64,000 nucleotides of DNA from Betaproteobacteria bacterium (lineage in GTDB: Bacteria; Pseudomonadota; Gammaproteobacteria; Burkholderiales; Usitatibacteraceae). A program made the position numbers and the translations under genes. The notes beneath the pieces are model-generated. The model saw only the letters and a program-made list of their open reading frames with translations. It ran no database searches and was not told where the DNA came from. The stretch is from NCBI GenBank assembly GCA_016791265.1, contig JAEUMY010000007.1, positions 248,001 to 312,000 on the forward strand. The letters run 5' to 3'. Positions within the stretch are counted from its first letter, which is position 1, and each line of letters starts with the position of its first letter. Of the stretch, positions 54,431 through 64,000 are shown piece by piece.

Positions 54431-55005
54431 ACGCACGCATCAAATTGATCCTGCTGTTTCTTCTCTTCGCCTCACCCTTCATCGTGGCGTGGATCGTTTT
54501 TCACTTCTGGACGCCGTCCTCTTTCACCAACAGGGGCACGTTGGTGAGTCCGGTGATTCAATTGGCCAATATCCCGATTCGCATCGCCGCGCCAGAACCC
54601 GCCGAGCGGAAGTGGTCCGCAGAGCCGCGACTCCATGGCAAGTGGGTTCTGCTGCACGTCGGCGCCATGCCCTGCGATGCGACTTGCGAAGCCCGGCTCG
54701 TCGACATGCGCCAGGTGCATGCGGCGCTGGGGAAGAACCAACCCCGGGTTCAGCGCGCCTTCGCCATTCAGCGCGGAGCGGCCGACCCTGCATTCGCCGC
54801 GCGCGTGCCGGATCTCATCTGGCTTGAGGGCGCCGAGTTGAACGCGGCCGTTGGCAAGGCGATGCCGTCCGGTGCAGCGACCGGCGACATGCTTCTCATC
54901 ATCGATCCACTGGGCAATCTCATGCTGCGGCATGGGCCAGGTGTCGACCTGAAAGGTGTCGTGAAGGACATGGAGCGCCTTCTGAAAGCCTCGCGGATCG
55001 GATGA
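54427..55005 (+). CDS. Membrane-anchored SCO/thioredoxin-like assembly protein (hypothetical)
   Basis: A 192-residue protein: one N-terminal helix (LILLFLLFASPFIVAWIVF), then a periplasmic domain with KWVLLHVGAMPCDATCEARL. The CxxxC in that place resembles the copper/redox loop of SCO proteins, and MLLIIDPLGNLMLRHGPGVDLKGVVKDMERLL matches the closing strand and helix of a thioredoxin fold. It lies between surf1 and ctaA, a normal position for this unnamed family. Thiol reductase or copper carrier for CuA/CuB is inference. Confidence 0.65.
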   Translation: MNARIKLILLFLLFASPFIVAWIVFHFWTPSSFTNRGTLVSPVIQLANIPIRIAAPEPAERKWSAEPRLHGKWVLLHVGAMPCDATCEARLVDMRQVHAALGKNQPRVQRAFAIQRGAADPAFAARVPDLIWLEGAELNAAVGKAMPSGAATGDMLLIIDPLGNLMLRHGPGVDLKGVVKDMERLLKASRIG

Positions 55006-55009
55006 CGCC

Positions 55010-56092
55010 ATGGGCATGACCGGATTCGAGCGGGGGCTCCTGACCCTGATTTCGCTGGCCTGCATCGTCGGCTTGATTTGCTGGATCGGGCGCGACACGG
55101 CGCGCTATCGCAAGCTGGTTTTCGCCACCGCCGCCGCTGTGTTCGTGCTGGTGGTGTTGGGCGCGTATGTCCGCTTATCCGATGCCGGCCTGGGCTGCCC
55201 GGACTGGCCGGGTTGCTATGGCAACTTCATGCCGACCCAGTCGTTGAAGGACATTCGCGCCGCCGAAGCGGTGCAGCCAGATGGTCCGGTGACACTCGCC
55301 AAGGCCTGGAAGGAAATGGCGCATCGCTATCTCGCCATGGTGGTCGGCGCCATGATCGCCGCGCTGGCGTTCGCGGCCTGGTGGAACCGCCGAGCGCTCA
55401 AGCAATCGCCCGGGCTCGCGACCGGGCTCGCGGTGCTGGTCATTTTTCAGGCTGCGCTGGGTGCATGGACAGTCACGATGTTGCTGAAGCCCGCCATCGT
55501 CACGGCTCACCTCATGGGGGGCATGGCCATTCTCGCGCTCCTGATCTGGTTGGGACTGCGCCAAGGACTCTCGCTGGCTGCTTCTCGGCCGGTGCAGATC
55601 AGCGCGCCATTGCGAATATTCGCAAGTGTCGGATTGCTGGTGCTGATTGGGCAGATCATTCTGGGCGGCTGGGTCAGCACCAACTATGCCGCGCTCGCCT
55701 GCGTGGACTTTCCCAAGTGCGCCGGTGCGTGGATGCCACCGATGGAGTTCGAGCACGCGTTCCATGTCATTCGCCCGCTTGGCGTGGGGCCGGATGGTCA
55801 GTTCCTCAGCATGGACGCATTGCGCGCGATCCACTGGATGCATCGGATCGGCGCCATCATCACTTCCGCAGTTCTGCTCGCCCTGGCCTGGCAGTTGCGC
55901 GGTCGGGGCCTGACTGCCTTGGCGCACGGGCTGGTGGGTTTGCTCGCCCTGCAGGTCCTGATCGGCATCGGCAATGTGATCTGGAGTCTGCCGCTTCCGC
56001 TCGCCGTGGCGCATAATGGCGGCGCCGCGCTGCTGCTGGGTTGGCTGGTTCTGGTCAATTTCCGCATCAACGTGCCCGCAGCAACGCACTGA
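55010..56092 (+). CDS. ctaA: Heme A synthase CtaA
   Basis: A 360-residue, eight-helix enzyme converting heme O to heme A. It shows [21 protein letters not shown] (residues 51-71) with the paired cysteines, heme-binding histidines in [26 protein letters not shown] and [10 protein letters not shown], and the second CxxFPKC ([14 protein letters not shown]). Palindrome copy 28 encodes RIFA (202-205) at the start of a helix. Confidence 0.95.
   Translation: MGMTGFERGLLTLISLACIVGLICWIGRDTARYRKLVFATAAAVFVLVVLGAYVRLSDAGLGCPDWPGCYGNFMPTQSLKDIRAAEAVQPDGPVTLAKAWKEMAHRYLAMVVGAMIAALAFAAWWNRRALKQSPGLATGLAVLVIFQAALGAWTVTMLLKPAIVTAHLMGGMAILALLIWLGLRQGLSLAASRPVQISAPLRIFASVGLLVLIGQIILGGWVSTNYAALACVDFPKCAGAWMPPMEFEHAFHVIRPLGVGPDGQFLSMDALRAIHWMHRIGAIITSAVLLALAWQLRGRGLTALAHGLVGLLALQVLIGIGNVIWSLPLPLAVAHNGGAALLLGWLVLVNFRINVPAATH
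55612..55623. repeat. Iterated palindrome, copy 28 (ctaA)
   Basis: Perfect copy in the RIF(A) phase, residues 202-205. Confidence 0.95.
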
Positions 56093-56112
56093 ACATTTCG
56101 TCATCGCGCCCC

Positions 56113-57024
56113 ATGTCGCAGCCTTTGCCCCTTCCCCTGTCGCCCCGAGGCGTGCTCGCACAGTTCTTCGAGCTCTGCAAGCCTCGCGTCAATGCGCTCA
56201 TCGTCTTCACCGCCGTGATCGGGATGTTGCTCGCGGTGCCGGCTGGTTTGCCGTGGGATGTGCCGCGGATGCTGTGGGCCACGCTCGGTATCGCGCTGGT
56301 TGCCGGTGCCGCCGCGGCATTCAACTGTCTGGTCGAGCAGCGTGTGGACGCGCATATGGCGCGCACGCGCGCGCGGCCCACTGTCACGGGCACCATCACC
56401 GATGCGCAGATCCTTGGCTTGTCCGGCTTGGTGGGCGGCGTGGGTCTTCTTGTGCTGCACATGCAGGTCAACACGCTCACCATGTGGCTTACGCTCGCGA
56501 CCTTTGTCGGCTACGCGGTGATCTACACCGTGATACTCAAGCCCGCAACGCCGCAGAACATCGTCATCGGCGGTGCGTCCGGCGCCATGCCGCCGGTGTT
56601 GGGCTGGTCTGCCGTGACCGGTGAAGTGTCGCCCCATTCGCTGTTGCTTTTCCTCATCATCTTCGCCTGGACGCCCCCACACTTCTGGGCGCTTGCGCTC
56701 TATCGCCGCAAGGAATACGCGAAGGCCGGGATGCCCATGCTGCCGGTCACGCACGGTGAGGCGTTCACGCGGCTGCATCTTCTTCTCTATACGGTGATGT
56801 TGACGGCGGCGACATTGCTGCCGTTCGCCGTCGGCATGAGCGGTTGGATCTATCTCGTCGCCGTGGTGGCGCTGGATGCGGTCTTCCTGCACTACGCGGT
56901 GAAGCTCTACCGCGCCTACAACGACGCGTTGGCGCGGCGGACGTTTTCCTATTCGATACTTTATTTGTCCTTGCTTTTCGCCGCGCTGCTTCTCGATCAC
57001 TACGCGCCGCTTTTCGCCCCATGA
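56113..57024 (+). CDS. ctaB: Heme O synthase (protoheme IX farnesyltransferase)
   Basis: A 303-residue UbiA-family prenyltransferase with about nine helices that adds farnesyl to heme B. Motifs: [15 protein letters not shown], the Asp-rich [19 protein letters not shown], and the second [25 protein letters not shown] start at 56113; earlier codons only extend over the ctaA end. Overlaps the next gene by ATGA. Confidence 0.95.
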   Translation: MSQPLPLPLSPRGVLAQFFELCKPRVNALIVFTAVIGMLLAVPAGLPWDVPRMLWATLGIALVAGAAAAFNCLVEQRVDAHMARTRARPTVTGTITDAQILGLSGLVGGVGLLVLHMQVNTLTMWLTLATFVGYAVIYTVILKPATPQNIVIGGASGAMPPVLGWSAVTGEVSPHSLLLFLIIFAWTPPHFWALALYRRKEYAKAGMPMLPVTHGEAFTRLHLLLYTVMLTAATLLPFAVGMSGWIYLVAVVALDAVFLHYAVKLYRAYNDALARRTFSYSILYLSLLFAALLLDHYAPLFAP

Positions 57025-57626
57025 GTTTTTCGATGCTTTCCACCCTGCGAATATTCGCATGCGCGCTGCTACTGCCGTTGGCCGCATGCAGCGACCAGTC
57101 CGCGCCCTTCAACGCCATCGACATCACCGGCATTCAGGGTTATGGCACGGACATCCGACTCACGGATCACACGGGCAAGCCGCGCACCCTGGCGGATTTT
57201 CGGGGCAAGGTGGTGGCCGTGTTTTTCGGATTTACGCACTGTCCGGACGTCTGCCCCACTACGTTGGCCGACATGCGCACTGTCATGAGCCAGCTCGGCG
57301 CGGATGCGGAGCGCCTGCAGGTGCTTTTCGTTTCCGTTGATCCCAAGCGGGACACGCCCGACCTGCTGTCACGCTACGTGCCATCTTTTCATCCGAGCTT
57401 TATCGGTCTGACCGGCAGCGCGGACGCGGTCGCCAAGGTCGCGAGCGACTTCAAGATTTTCGTGCGCGAACAACCCGGCAAGACGCCGGAGACATACACC
57501 GTTGATCACTCCGCGGGCATGCTCGTGTTCGATCCGGCGGGTCGGCTGCGCCTCTTCGTCAACAACGGCATGCCGCCCGAGAAGATGGCCCCAGATTTCA
57601 AACGACTCCTGAAGGACGCGCGATGA
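57021..57626 (+). CDS. SCO1/SenC copper chaperone lipoprotein
   Basis: A 201-residue protein with a lipoprotein signal (ALLLPLAAC) and the SCO thioredoxin fold: [18 protein letters not shown] gives the CxxxC copper site, and the distal ligand His is in [13 protein letters not shown]. It loads the CuA centre of subunit II. Palindrome copy 29 writes RIF (10-12) within the signal peptide. Confidence 0.95.
   Translation: MSFSMLSTLRIFACALLLPLAACSDQSAPFNAIDITGIQGYGTDIRLTDHTGKPRTLADFRGKVVAVFFGFTHCPDVCPTTLADMRTVMSQLGADAERLQVLFVSVDPKRDTPDLLSRYVPSFHPSFIGLTGSADAVAKVASDFKIFVREQPGKTPETYTVDHSAGMLVFDPAGRLRLFVNNGMPPEKMAPDFKRLLKDAR
57047..57058. repeat. Iterated palindrome, copy 29 (SCO gene)
   Basis: Perfect copy in the RIF(A) phase at the hydrophobic core of the signal peptide. 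Confidence 0.95.
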
Positions 57627-57970
57627 CCATTCAACGATTCCATGTCGGCCCACGCCTCTCCGAAATGGCCATCCACAACGGCACCGTGTATCTGGCGGGC
57701 CAGGTCGCCGAGGACGCCTCGCAAGACATGGCCGGCCAGACCCGCCAGGTGCTGGCGGCCATCGACAGGCTTCTGACCGAAGCCGGCACCGACAAGAGCC
57801 GAATCCTGTCGACGACAATTTTTGTCGCCGACATGGCCGAGTTTCCGGCCATGAACGCGGTCTGGGACGCGTGGGTGGCGCAGGGCAACACTCCTCCTCG
57901 CGCAACGGTGCAGGCCAAGCTTGCCAAGCCTGACTGGAAAGTCGAGATGCAAGTGATCGCCGCAGGCTGA
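57623..57970 (+). CDS. RidA/YjgF family protein
   Basis: A 115-residue protein of the Rid superfamily: MAIHNGTVYLAGQVAED, GQTRQVLAAIDRLLTEAGTDKSRILSTTIFV, and PPRATVQAKLAKPDWKVEMQVIA. It has the pocket arginine of active imine deaminases in PPRATVQA. Rid proteins hydrolyse reactive enamine/imine by-products of amino-acid metabolism; this branch may differ. It ends the cox transcript, overlapping the SCO gene by 4 bp. Confidence 0.85.
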   Translation: MTIQRFHVGPRLSEMAIHNGTVYLAGQVAEDASQDMAGQTRQVLAAIDRLLTEAGTDKSRILSTTIFVADMAEFPAMNAVWDAWVAQGNTPPRATVQAKLAKPDWKVEMQVIAAG

Positions 57971-57986
57971 TGCCGCGCAAATGAAC

Positions 57987-58022
57987 AAAGCCCCGGATGC
58001 GAATATTCGCATCCGGGGCTTT
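57987..58022. terminator. 36-bp perfect palindrome terminator carrying the iterated palindrome at its tip
   Basis: AAAGCCCCGGATGCGAAT is followed immediately by its exact reverse complement. The 12-bp palindrome is the centre (57999-58010), the GC arms AGCCCCGGAT/ATCCGGGGCT the stem. It lies between the convergent ridA-type gene and rpoH. Confidence 0.9.
57999..58010. repeat. Iterated palindrome, copy 30 (centre of a terminator)
   Basis: Perfect copy at the symmetry centre of the terminator hairpin. Confidence 0.95.
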
Positions 58023-58047
58023 GGCTTTCTTGCCAGCTGCCGGCCGT

Positions 58048-58908
58048 TCAGGCGGCGGCGTAGTGGTCCAGCGCAGCCTTCATCTTCTGCATCGCTTTCG
58101 CCTCGATCTGGCGAATGCGCTCGGCGGACACGCCGAACTCATCGGCCAACTCATGCAGCGTCTTCTCCTCGCCTTCATTGAGCCAGCGGGTTTCAATGAT
58201 TCGGCGGCTACGCGGATCGAGCGCGGCCAGCGCCCTCTTCAACCCTTCGCTCGCGGCCGTTTCCTTCTCCTCGCGCTGCAGCAGGGCCAACGGCTCCTGG
58301 GCAGCATCGGGCAGGTAGGCGATGGGACTCACCCAGTCCTCGCCGTCGTCCACGGTGGGCTCGAGCGAAATCTCCTGGCCGCTCAGGCGCATCTCCATCT
58401 CGGCGACATCCGTCTCCTTGACGTCAAGCTGCCTCGCGACTTCCGACAACTCGCGCGGGCTGAGTGAGCCGAAGTGAGGCTTCATGCTGCGCAGGTTGAA
58501 GAAGAGCTTGCGCTGGGCTTTGGTCGTGGCGACTTTGACCATGCGCCAGTTCTTGATGATGTACTCATGGATCTCGGCCTTGATCCAATGCACGGCGAAA
58601 GAGACCAGGCGAACGCCCCGATCCGGATCAAAGCGCTTGACCGCCTTCATGAGGCCGATGTTGCCTTCTTGGATCAGGTCGGCATGGGGCAGGCCATAGC
58701 CCAGGTAGTTGCGGGCGACGGACACCACCAGCCGCAAATGTGACAGGACCAGTTCGCTGGCCGCGGTCACGTCGCCATCGCGCTTCAGGCGCTGACCGAG
58801 TTCTTGCTCCCGCTCCGGGGTCAGCATGGGAATGCGATTCACCGTGCTGATATAGCTTTCGATGCTGGATACCGACAGCGCGGGCAATTGCATGGTGGCG
58901 GCAGTCAT
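58048..58908 (-). CDS. rpoH: Heat-shock sigma factor RpoH (sigma-32)
   Basis: A 286-residue group 3 sigma factor. Region 2 contains VSVARNYLGYGLPHADLIQEGNIGLMKAVKRFDP and FAVHWIKAEIHEYIIKNWR; the RpoH box is TTKAQRKLFFNLRSMK; region 4 holds LDPRSRRIIETRWL and LHELADEFGVSAERIRQIEAKAM. It transcribes chaperone and protease genes. Start at 58908 follows AGGAGGAA. A CIRCE operator lies 26 bp upstream. Confidence 0.97.
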   Translation of the reverse strand: MTAATMQLPALSVSSIESYISTVNRIPMLTPEREQELGQRLKRDGDVTAASELVLSHLRLVVSVARNYLGYGLPHADLIQEGNIGLMKAVKRFDPDRGVRLVSFAVHWIKAEIHEYIIKNWRMVKVATTKAQRKLFFNLRSMKPHFGSLSPRELSEVARQLDVKETDVAEMEMRLSGQEISLEPTVDDGEDWVSPIAYLPDAAQEPLALLQREEKETAASEGLKRALAALDPRSRRIIETRWLNEGEEKTLHELADEFGVSAERIRQIEAKAMQKMKAALDHYAAA

Positions 58909-58933
58909 GATTCCTCCTGTATTGCGCAAGATG

Positions 58934-58960
58934 TTAGCACTCTCGCGCTATGAGTGCCAA
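58934..58960. promoter_or_regulatory. CIRCE operator (HrcA binding site) upstream of rpoH
   Basis: TTAGCACTC - 9 bp - GAGTGCCAA matches the CIRCE consensus TTAGCACTC-N9-GAGTGCTAA with one change. Placed between rpoH and ftsX, at the rpoH promoter. Confidence 0.85.
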
Positions 58961-58995
58961 GCACGCAAAAAGTTCCAGGGCTGAGCGCTCACCAG

Positions 58996-59895
58996 CTAGC
59001 GCTGGCGGGCCATGGTGGTTGCCGAAAAGGTTGCCCCTAATAAAGCCAAACAAGCAATGGCAAGGATGTAAGCAGTTGCTTCAAAAACGCTGGGCAATTG
59101 GATGCTGAATTGGATTCCATACTCAGTCGCAAGCGGGGAAAGGTGGGTATTCGCCCAAGCGATCCCGCCCACGGCAATGCCCCAGCCAAGCAATGCGGAC
59201 AGCGCACCGGCCAAAAAACCGAAGTAGAGAAAGGGGCGGCGCACGAAACTGGTTGACGCGCCGATGAGAGTGCTGACCGCGATTTCATCGCGCCGGGTCA
59301 ACACCTCCAGCCGAATGGTGTTGCCGATGACCAAGACGACGGCGACGGAAAGGAGCAACGCAGCGGCCAGAATGACGGCCTCCCCCAGCGCGACGATACG
59401 GCGCAGCTTCCGAAGCCACTCGAAGTCCGCCGACACGCGGTCCACGCCGGGCAATTGGTTGACCTCGGCGCGAAGCCGCTCCAGCGTCGCTGGTTCGCTG
59501 CGTTCCGGTTTGAGAATGATGGCGTGGGGCAGGGGATTGCCGTCCAGGCTGCCCATCAGGTCCGCGAGTTGCGGGCGCTTATTGAGCGTCTCCAGCGCCG
59601 CTTCCTTGGTCACCAATCGAGCGCTGGTCACGCCGCGCAGGGTGGACAATTTAGCGCGCAACGCGTTCGCATCCTCCAAGGTTGCCTTCGGGTCCATGAA
59701 GACGTTCACCTCCGCATCGGCACCCATCCGGTACGTGGCTGACTTGATGCTGGAGAGGGTGGAATGCAGCGCGAGCGGTATGGCCAGGGCGCAACCCAGC
59801 ACCGACAAAGACAGCAGGCTGCCCCACGGCTGGCTGGCGAGTTGCGCGAGCGCTCGCCGGAGCGCATTGCGATGCGCGGTGACAAACGCTTTCAC
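58996..59895 (-). CDS. ftsX: Cell division protein FtsX
   Basis: A 299-residue membrane protein of the FtsEX complex. N-terminal helix (LLSLSVLGCALAIPLAL), periplasmic domain with NVFMDPKATLEDANALRAKL, then three helices with LEVLTRRDEIAVSTLIGAS between. FtsEX regulates septal peptidoglycan hydrolases. Overlaps ftsE by ATGA. Confidence 0.9.
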   Translation of the reverse strand: MKAFVTAHRNALRRALAQLASQPWGSLLSLSVLGCALAIPLALHSTLSSIKSATYRMGADAEVNVFMDPKATLEDANALRAKLSTLRGVTSARLVTKEAALETLNKRPQLADLMGSLDGNPLPHAIILKPERSEPATLERLRAEVNQLPGVDRVSADFEWLRKLRRIVALGEAVILAAALLLSVAVVLVIGNTIRLEVLTRRDEIAVSTLIGASTSFVRRPFLYFGFLAGALSALLGWGIAVGGIAWANTHLSPLATEYGIQFSIQLPSVFEATAYILAIACLALLGATFSATTMARQR

Positions 59896-60560
59896 GCGAG
59901 GGCCTCCCCGGCCAGGACGCGGCCATCTTTCAGTTCGATGCGGCGGGCCTGCACTGTTGCCAGCGCCGGCAAGTCATGAGTCGACAGCACGACCGTCACC
60001 CCGACCTGATTGAACGAGCGGAAGAGCCCCATGATGGCGCTCGCGTAGTCGGCGTCAAGGTTGCCGGTTGGTTCATCCGCGATCAGGATTGCCGGGCGGC
60101 TCACGATGGCGCGGGCGATGCAAAGCCGCTGCTGCTCCCCGCCGGAAAGACTGATGGGATTCGCCTTCTCGCGCGCGAGCAGCCCGACCTTGTCCAGCGC
60201 GGCGCGCGCGCGGCGTTGCGCCTCCTTGACCGGAAAGTCGGCAATCTCCAGGGGCAGCATCACGTTGTCAAAGGCCGAGCGGTCGAACAGCAGCTTGTGG
60301 TCCTGAAACACGATGCCGAGCGAGCGGCGCAATACCGCCAGACCGGCGGGACCGAGGCTCTTCAGGTTCTGCCCGTTGACGAGCACATCGCCCGAAGTGG
60401 CCCGCTCCAGCCCGGCAATCAGTTTCAGCAGCGTGCTCTTGCCCGCGCCGGTCTGGCCGGTCACGGCCACGAACTCGCCCGCCGAGATGTCCAGGGACAC
60501 GGCGGTCAGCGCCTCGTGTCCGCCCGGGTAGCGCTTGCTCGCCTCCACGAGGCGGATCAT
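59892..60560 (-). CDS. ftsE: Cell division ATPase FtsE
   Basis: A 222-residue ABC ATPase: [18 protein letters not shown] opening, Walker [13 protein letters not shown]-loop [12 protein letters not shown], signature LSGGEQQR, Walker [13 protein letters not shown] and H-loop LSTHDL. The [19 protein letters not shown] stretch is specific for FtsE. It drives FtsX at the septum. Overlaps ftsY. Confidence 0.95.
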   Translation of the reverse strand: MIRLVEASKRYPGGHEALTAVSLDISAGEFVAVTGQTGAGKSTLLKLIAGLERATSGDVLVNGQNLKSLGPAGLAVLRRSLGIVFQDHKLLFDRSAFDNVMLPLEIADFPVKEAQRRARAALDKVGLLAREKANPISLSGGEQQRLCIARAIVSRPAILIADEPTGNLDADYASAIMGLFRSFNQVGVTVVLSTHDLPALATVQARRIELKDGRVLAGEALA

Positions 60561-61507
60561 GCGAGCAAGGCCTCGGTGAACGCCTCGGCTTCGAAGGGCT
60601 GCAAGTCATCAATGCCTTCGCCAACGCCAATAAAGCGGATGGGAATCACCCGATCTTGTGTCGCCATGCCCAGCACCGCCCCGCCTCGCGCCGTGCCATC
60701 CAGCTTGGTTACCGCCAGTCCGGTCACACCGAGTGCGGTGTCGAAAGCATCGACCTGCGCCCGCGCATTCTGCCCGGTGTTGGCATCCAGCACGAGCATG
60801 ACCTCATGCGGTGCCGTCTCATCCGCCTTCGCGATGACGCGGCGAATTTTTTTCAGTTCGTCCATCAAGTGAAGCTGGGTCGGCAAGCGGCCCGCGGTGT
60901 CGGCGATCACCACGTCGATCCCTCGCGCCTTTGCCGCCTGGACCGCATCAAAAATGACGGCCGCCGGGTCCGCGCCTTCCTGCGAAATCACGGAAATGCC
61001 GCTGCGCCCGCCCCAGGTGGCGAGCTGCTCTCGCGCCGCCGCGCGAAACGTGTCGCCCGCTGCCAGCATCACGGTCTTGCCGTCGTTCAGGAAGTGCCGG
61101 GCAAGCTTGCCGATGGTGGTCGTCTTGCCCGCGCCGTTCACGCCCACGGTCATGATCACGAACGGCTTGTGCGCGGCTGTGTCCAGCGGCACGGCAAGCG
61201 GCTTCAGCAGGGCGCTGACGGACTGCCCCAGTTGCGCTCTCAGTGCCGCAGGGTCGGCGACACCCGCCGCGCGACGCAGGTCGCCCAGAATGCGCTGCGT
61301 GGCCTGCGGTCCGACATCGGCCATCAGCAACGTGTCCTCCAATTCCTGAAACCACGCTTCATCGGCACGCTCGTGGCTCCAAAGCCCGGACAGCCCGGCC
61401 TTCATCTGGTTCGACGTGCGTGCCAATCCCGACTTGAGACGCTCGAACCAACCCGGCGGCGCATCGGTGGGCGCAAAGGCGGATGACTTCTTGAAGATGG
61501 AGAACAT
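60557..61507 (-). CDS. ftsY: Signal recognition particle receptor FtsY
   Basis: A 316-residue SRP-type GTPase. NG domain: VGVNGAGKTTTIGKLA (G1), AGDTFRAAAREQL, DTAGRLPTQ (G3), TKLDGTARGG (G4) and FIGVGEGIDDLQPF. The acidic A domain is short. FtsY docks SRP-ribosome complexes at the membrane. I prefer MFSIFKK at 61507, the usual N-terminus, over 61534. Confidence 0.95.
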   Translation of the reverse strand: MFSIFKKSSAFAPTDAPPGWFERLKSGLARTSNQMKAGLSGLWSHERADEAWFQELEDTLLMADVGPQATQRILGDLRRAAGVADPAALRAQLGQSVSALLKPLAVPLDTAAHKPFVIMTVGVNGAGKTTTIGKLARHFLNDGKTVMLAAGDTFRAAAREQLATWGGRSGISVISQEGADPAAVIFDAVQAAKARGIDVVIADTAGRLPTQLHLMDELKKIRRVIAKADETAPHEVMLVLDANTGQNARAQVDAFDTALGVTGLAVTKLDGTARGGAVLGMATQDRVIPIRFIGVGEGIDDLQPFEAEAFTEALLA

Positions 61508-61553
61508 GGCGGGACCGGGAAGTGGAGCGCGCATTTTACGGTAAGCTCAATGA

Positions 61554-62701
<1,148 letters not shown>

Positions 62702-62717
62702 ACACCATGTTCCCTGA

Positions 62718-64000
<1,283 letters not shown>

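Overview
The window reads as one chromosomal segment of a GC-rich betaproteobacterium. Evidence: hemA-prfA-prmC-grxD in one run, pilB-pilC-pilD-coaE-zapD-yacG in another, ftsX-ftsE-ftsY beside rpoH, and a cytochrome aa3 locus with the small DUF2970 and DUF2909 proteins typical of that class. I could not assign a genus. Genes are dense, often with ATGA-type overlaps. I saw no transposase, prophage, rRNA or CRISPR.

Layout. 1-9.8 kb: end of cysA, rhodanese, an Lrp regulator, two dehydrogenase-like enzymes, a cystathionine beta-lyase, a fructosamine-kinase-like protein, an M20 peptidase and small stand-alone enzymes. 9.9-17.8 kb: secreted DUF885 protein, katG, an ECF sigma / anti-sigma-like pair behind a secreted protein, and an orphan membrane protein. 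17.8-22.8 kb: YciI protein, a two-gene iron/B12-type ABC importer without a binding protein, a brnT-brnA toxin-antitoxin module between direct repeats, a DsrE-like protein and a GcvH-like lipoyl carrier. 23.0-37.8 kb: a selenium/tungsten/molybdenum block: selC (tRNA-Sec), selB, selA, fdhE, fdnI, fdnH and fdnG with an in-frame UGA at codon 196, then divergent tupBCA, then modABC with a ModE-like regulator. 37.8-41.5 kb: grxD, prmC, prfA, hemA. 41.9-48.7 kb: a Cys-type glutathione peroxidase and the pil/coaE/zapD/yacG run. 48.7-57.6 kb: cytochrome c oxidase subunits with their copper and heme assembly factors. 57.6-64 kb: RidA, rpoH under a CIRCE operator, ftsXEY, rsmD, coaD, a ferredoxin and a coiled-coil protein cut by the window end.

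The most unusual signal belongs to no gene. The 12-bp palindrome GCGAATATTCGC occurs 31 times perfectly, about once per 2 kb, where chance would give far fewer than one. Twenty copies lie inside genes in all three reading phases, so that ANIR, RIF(A) or EYS recurs in unrelated proteins. Eleven lie between genes, often just upstream of start codons and once at the centre of a terminator hairpin. It behaves like the HIP1 palindrome of cyanobacteria, but I do not recognise the sequence. The formate dehydrogenase island is a coherent unit: selenocysteine insertion, W/Mo uptake and enzyme maturation sit together around the enzyme that needs them.
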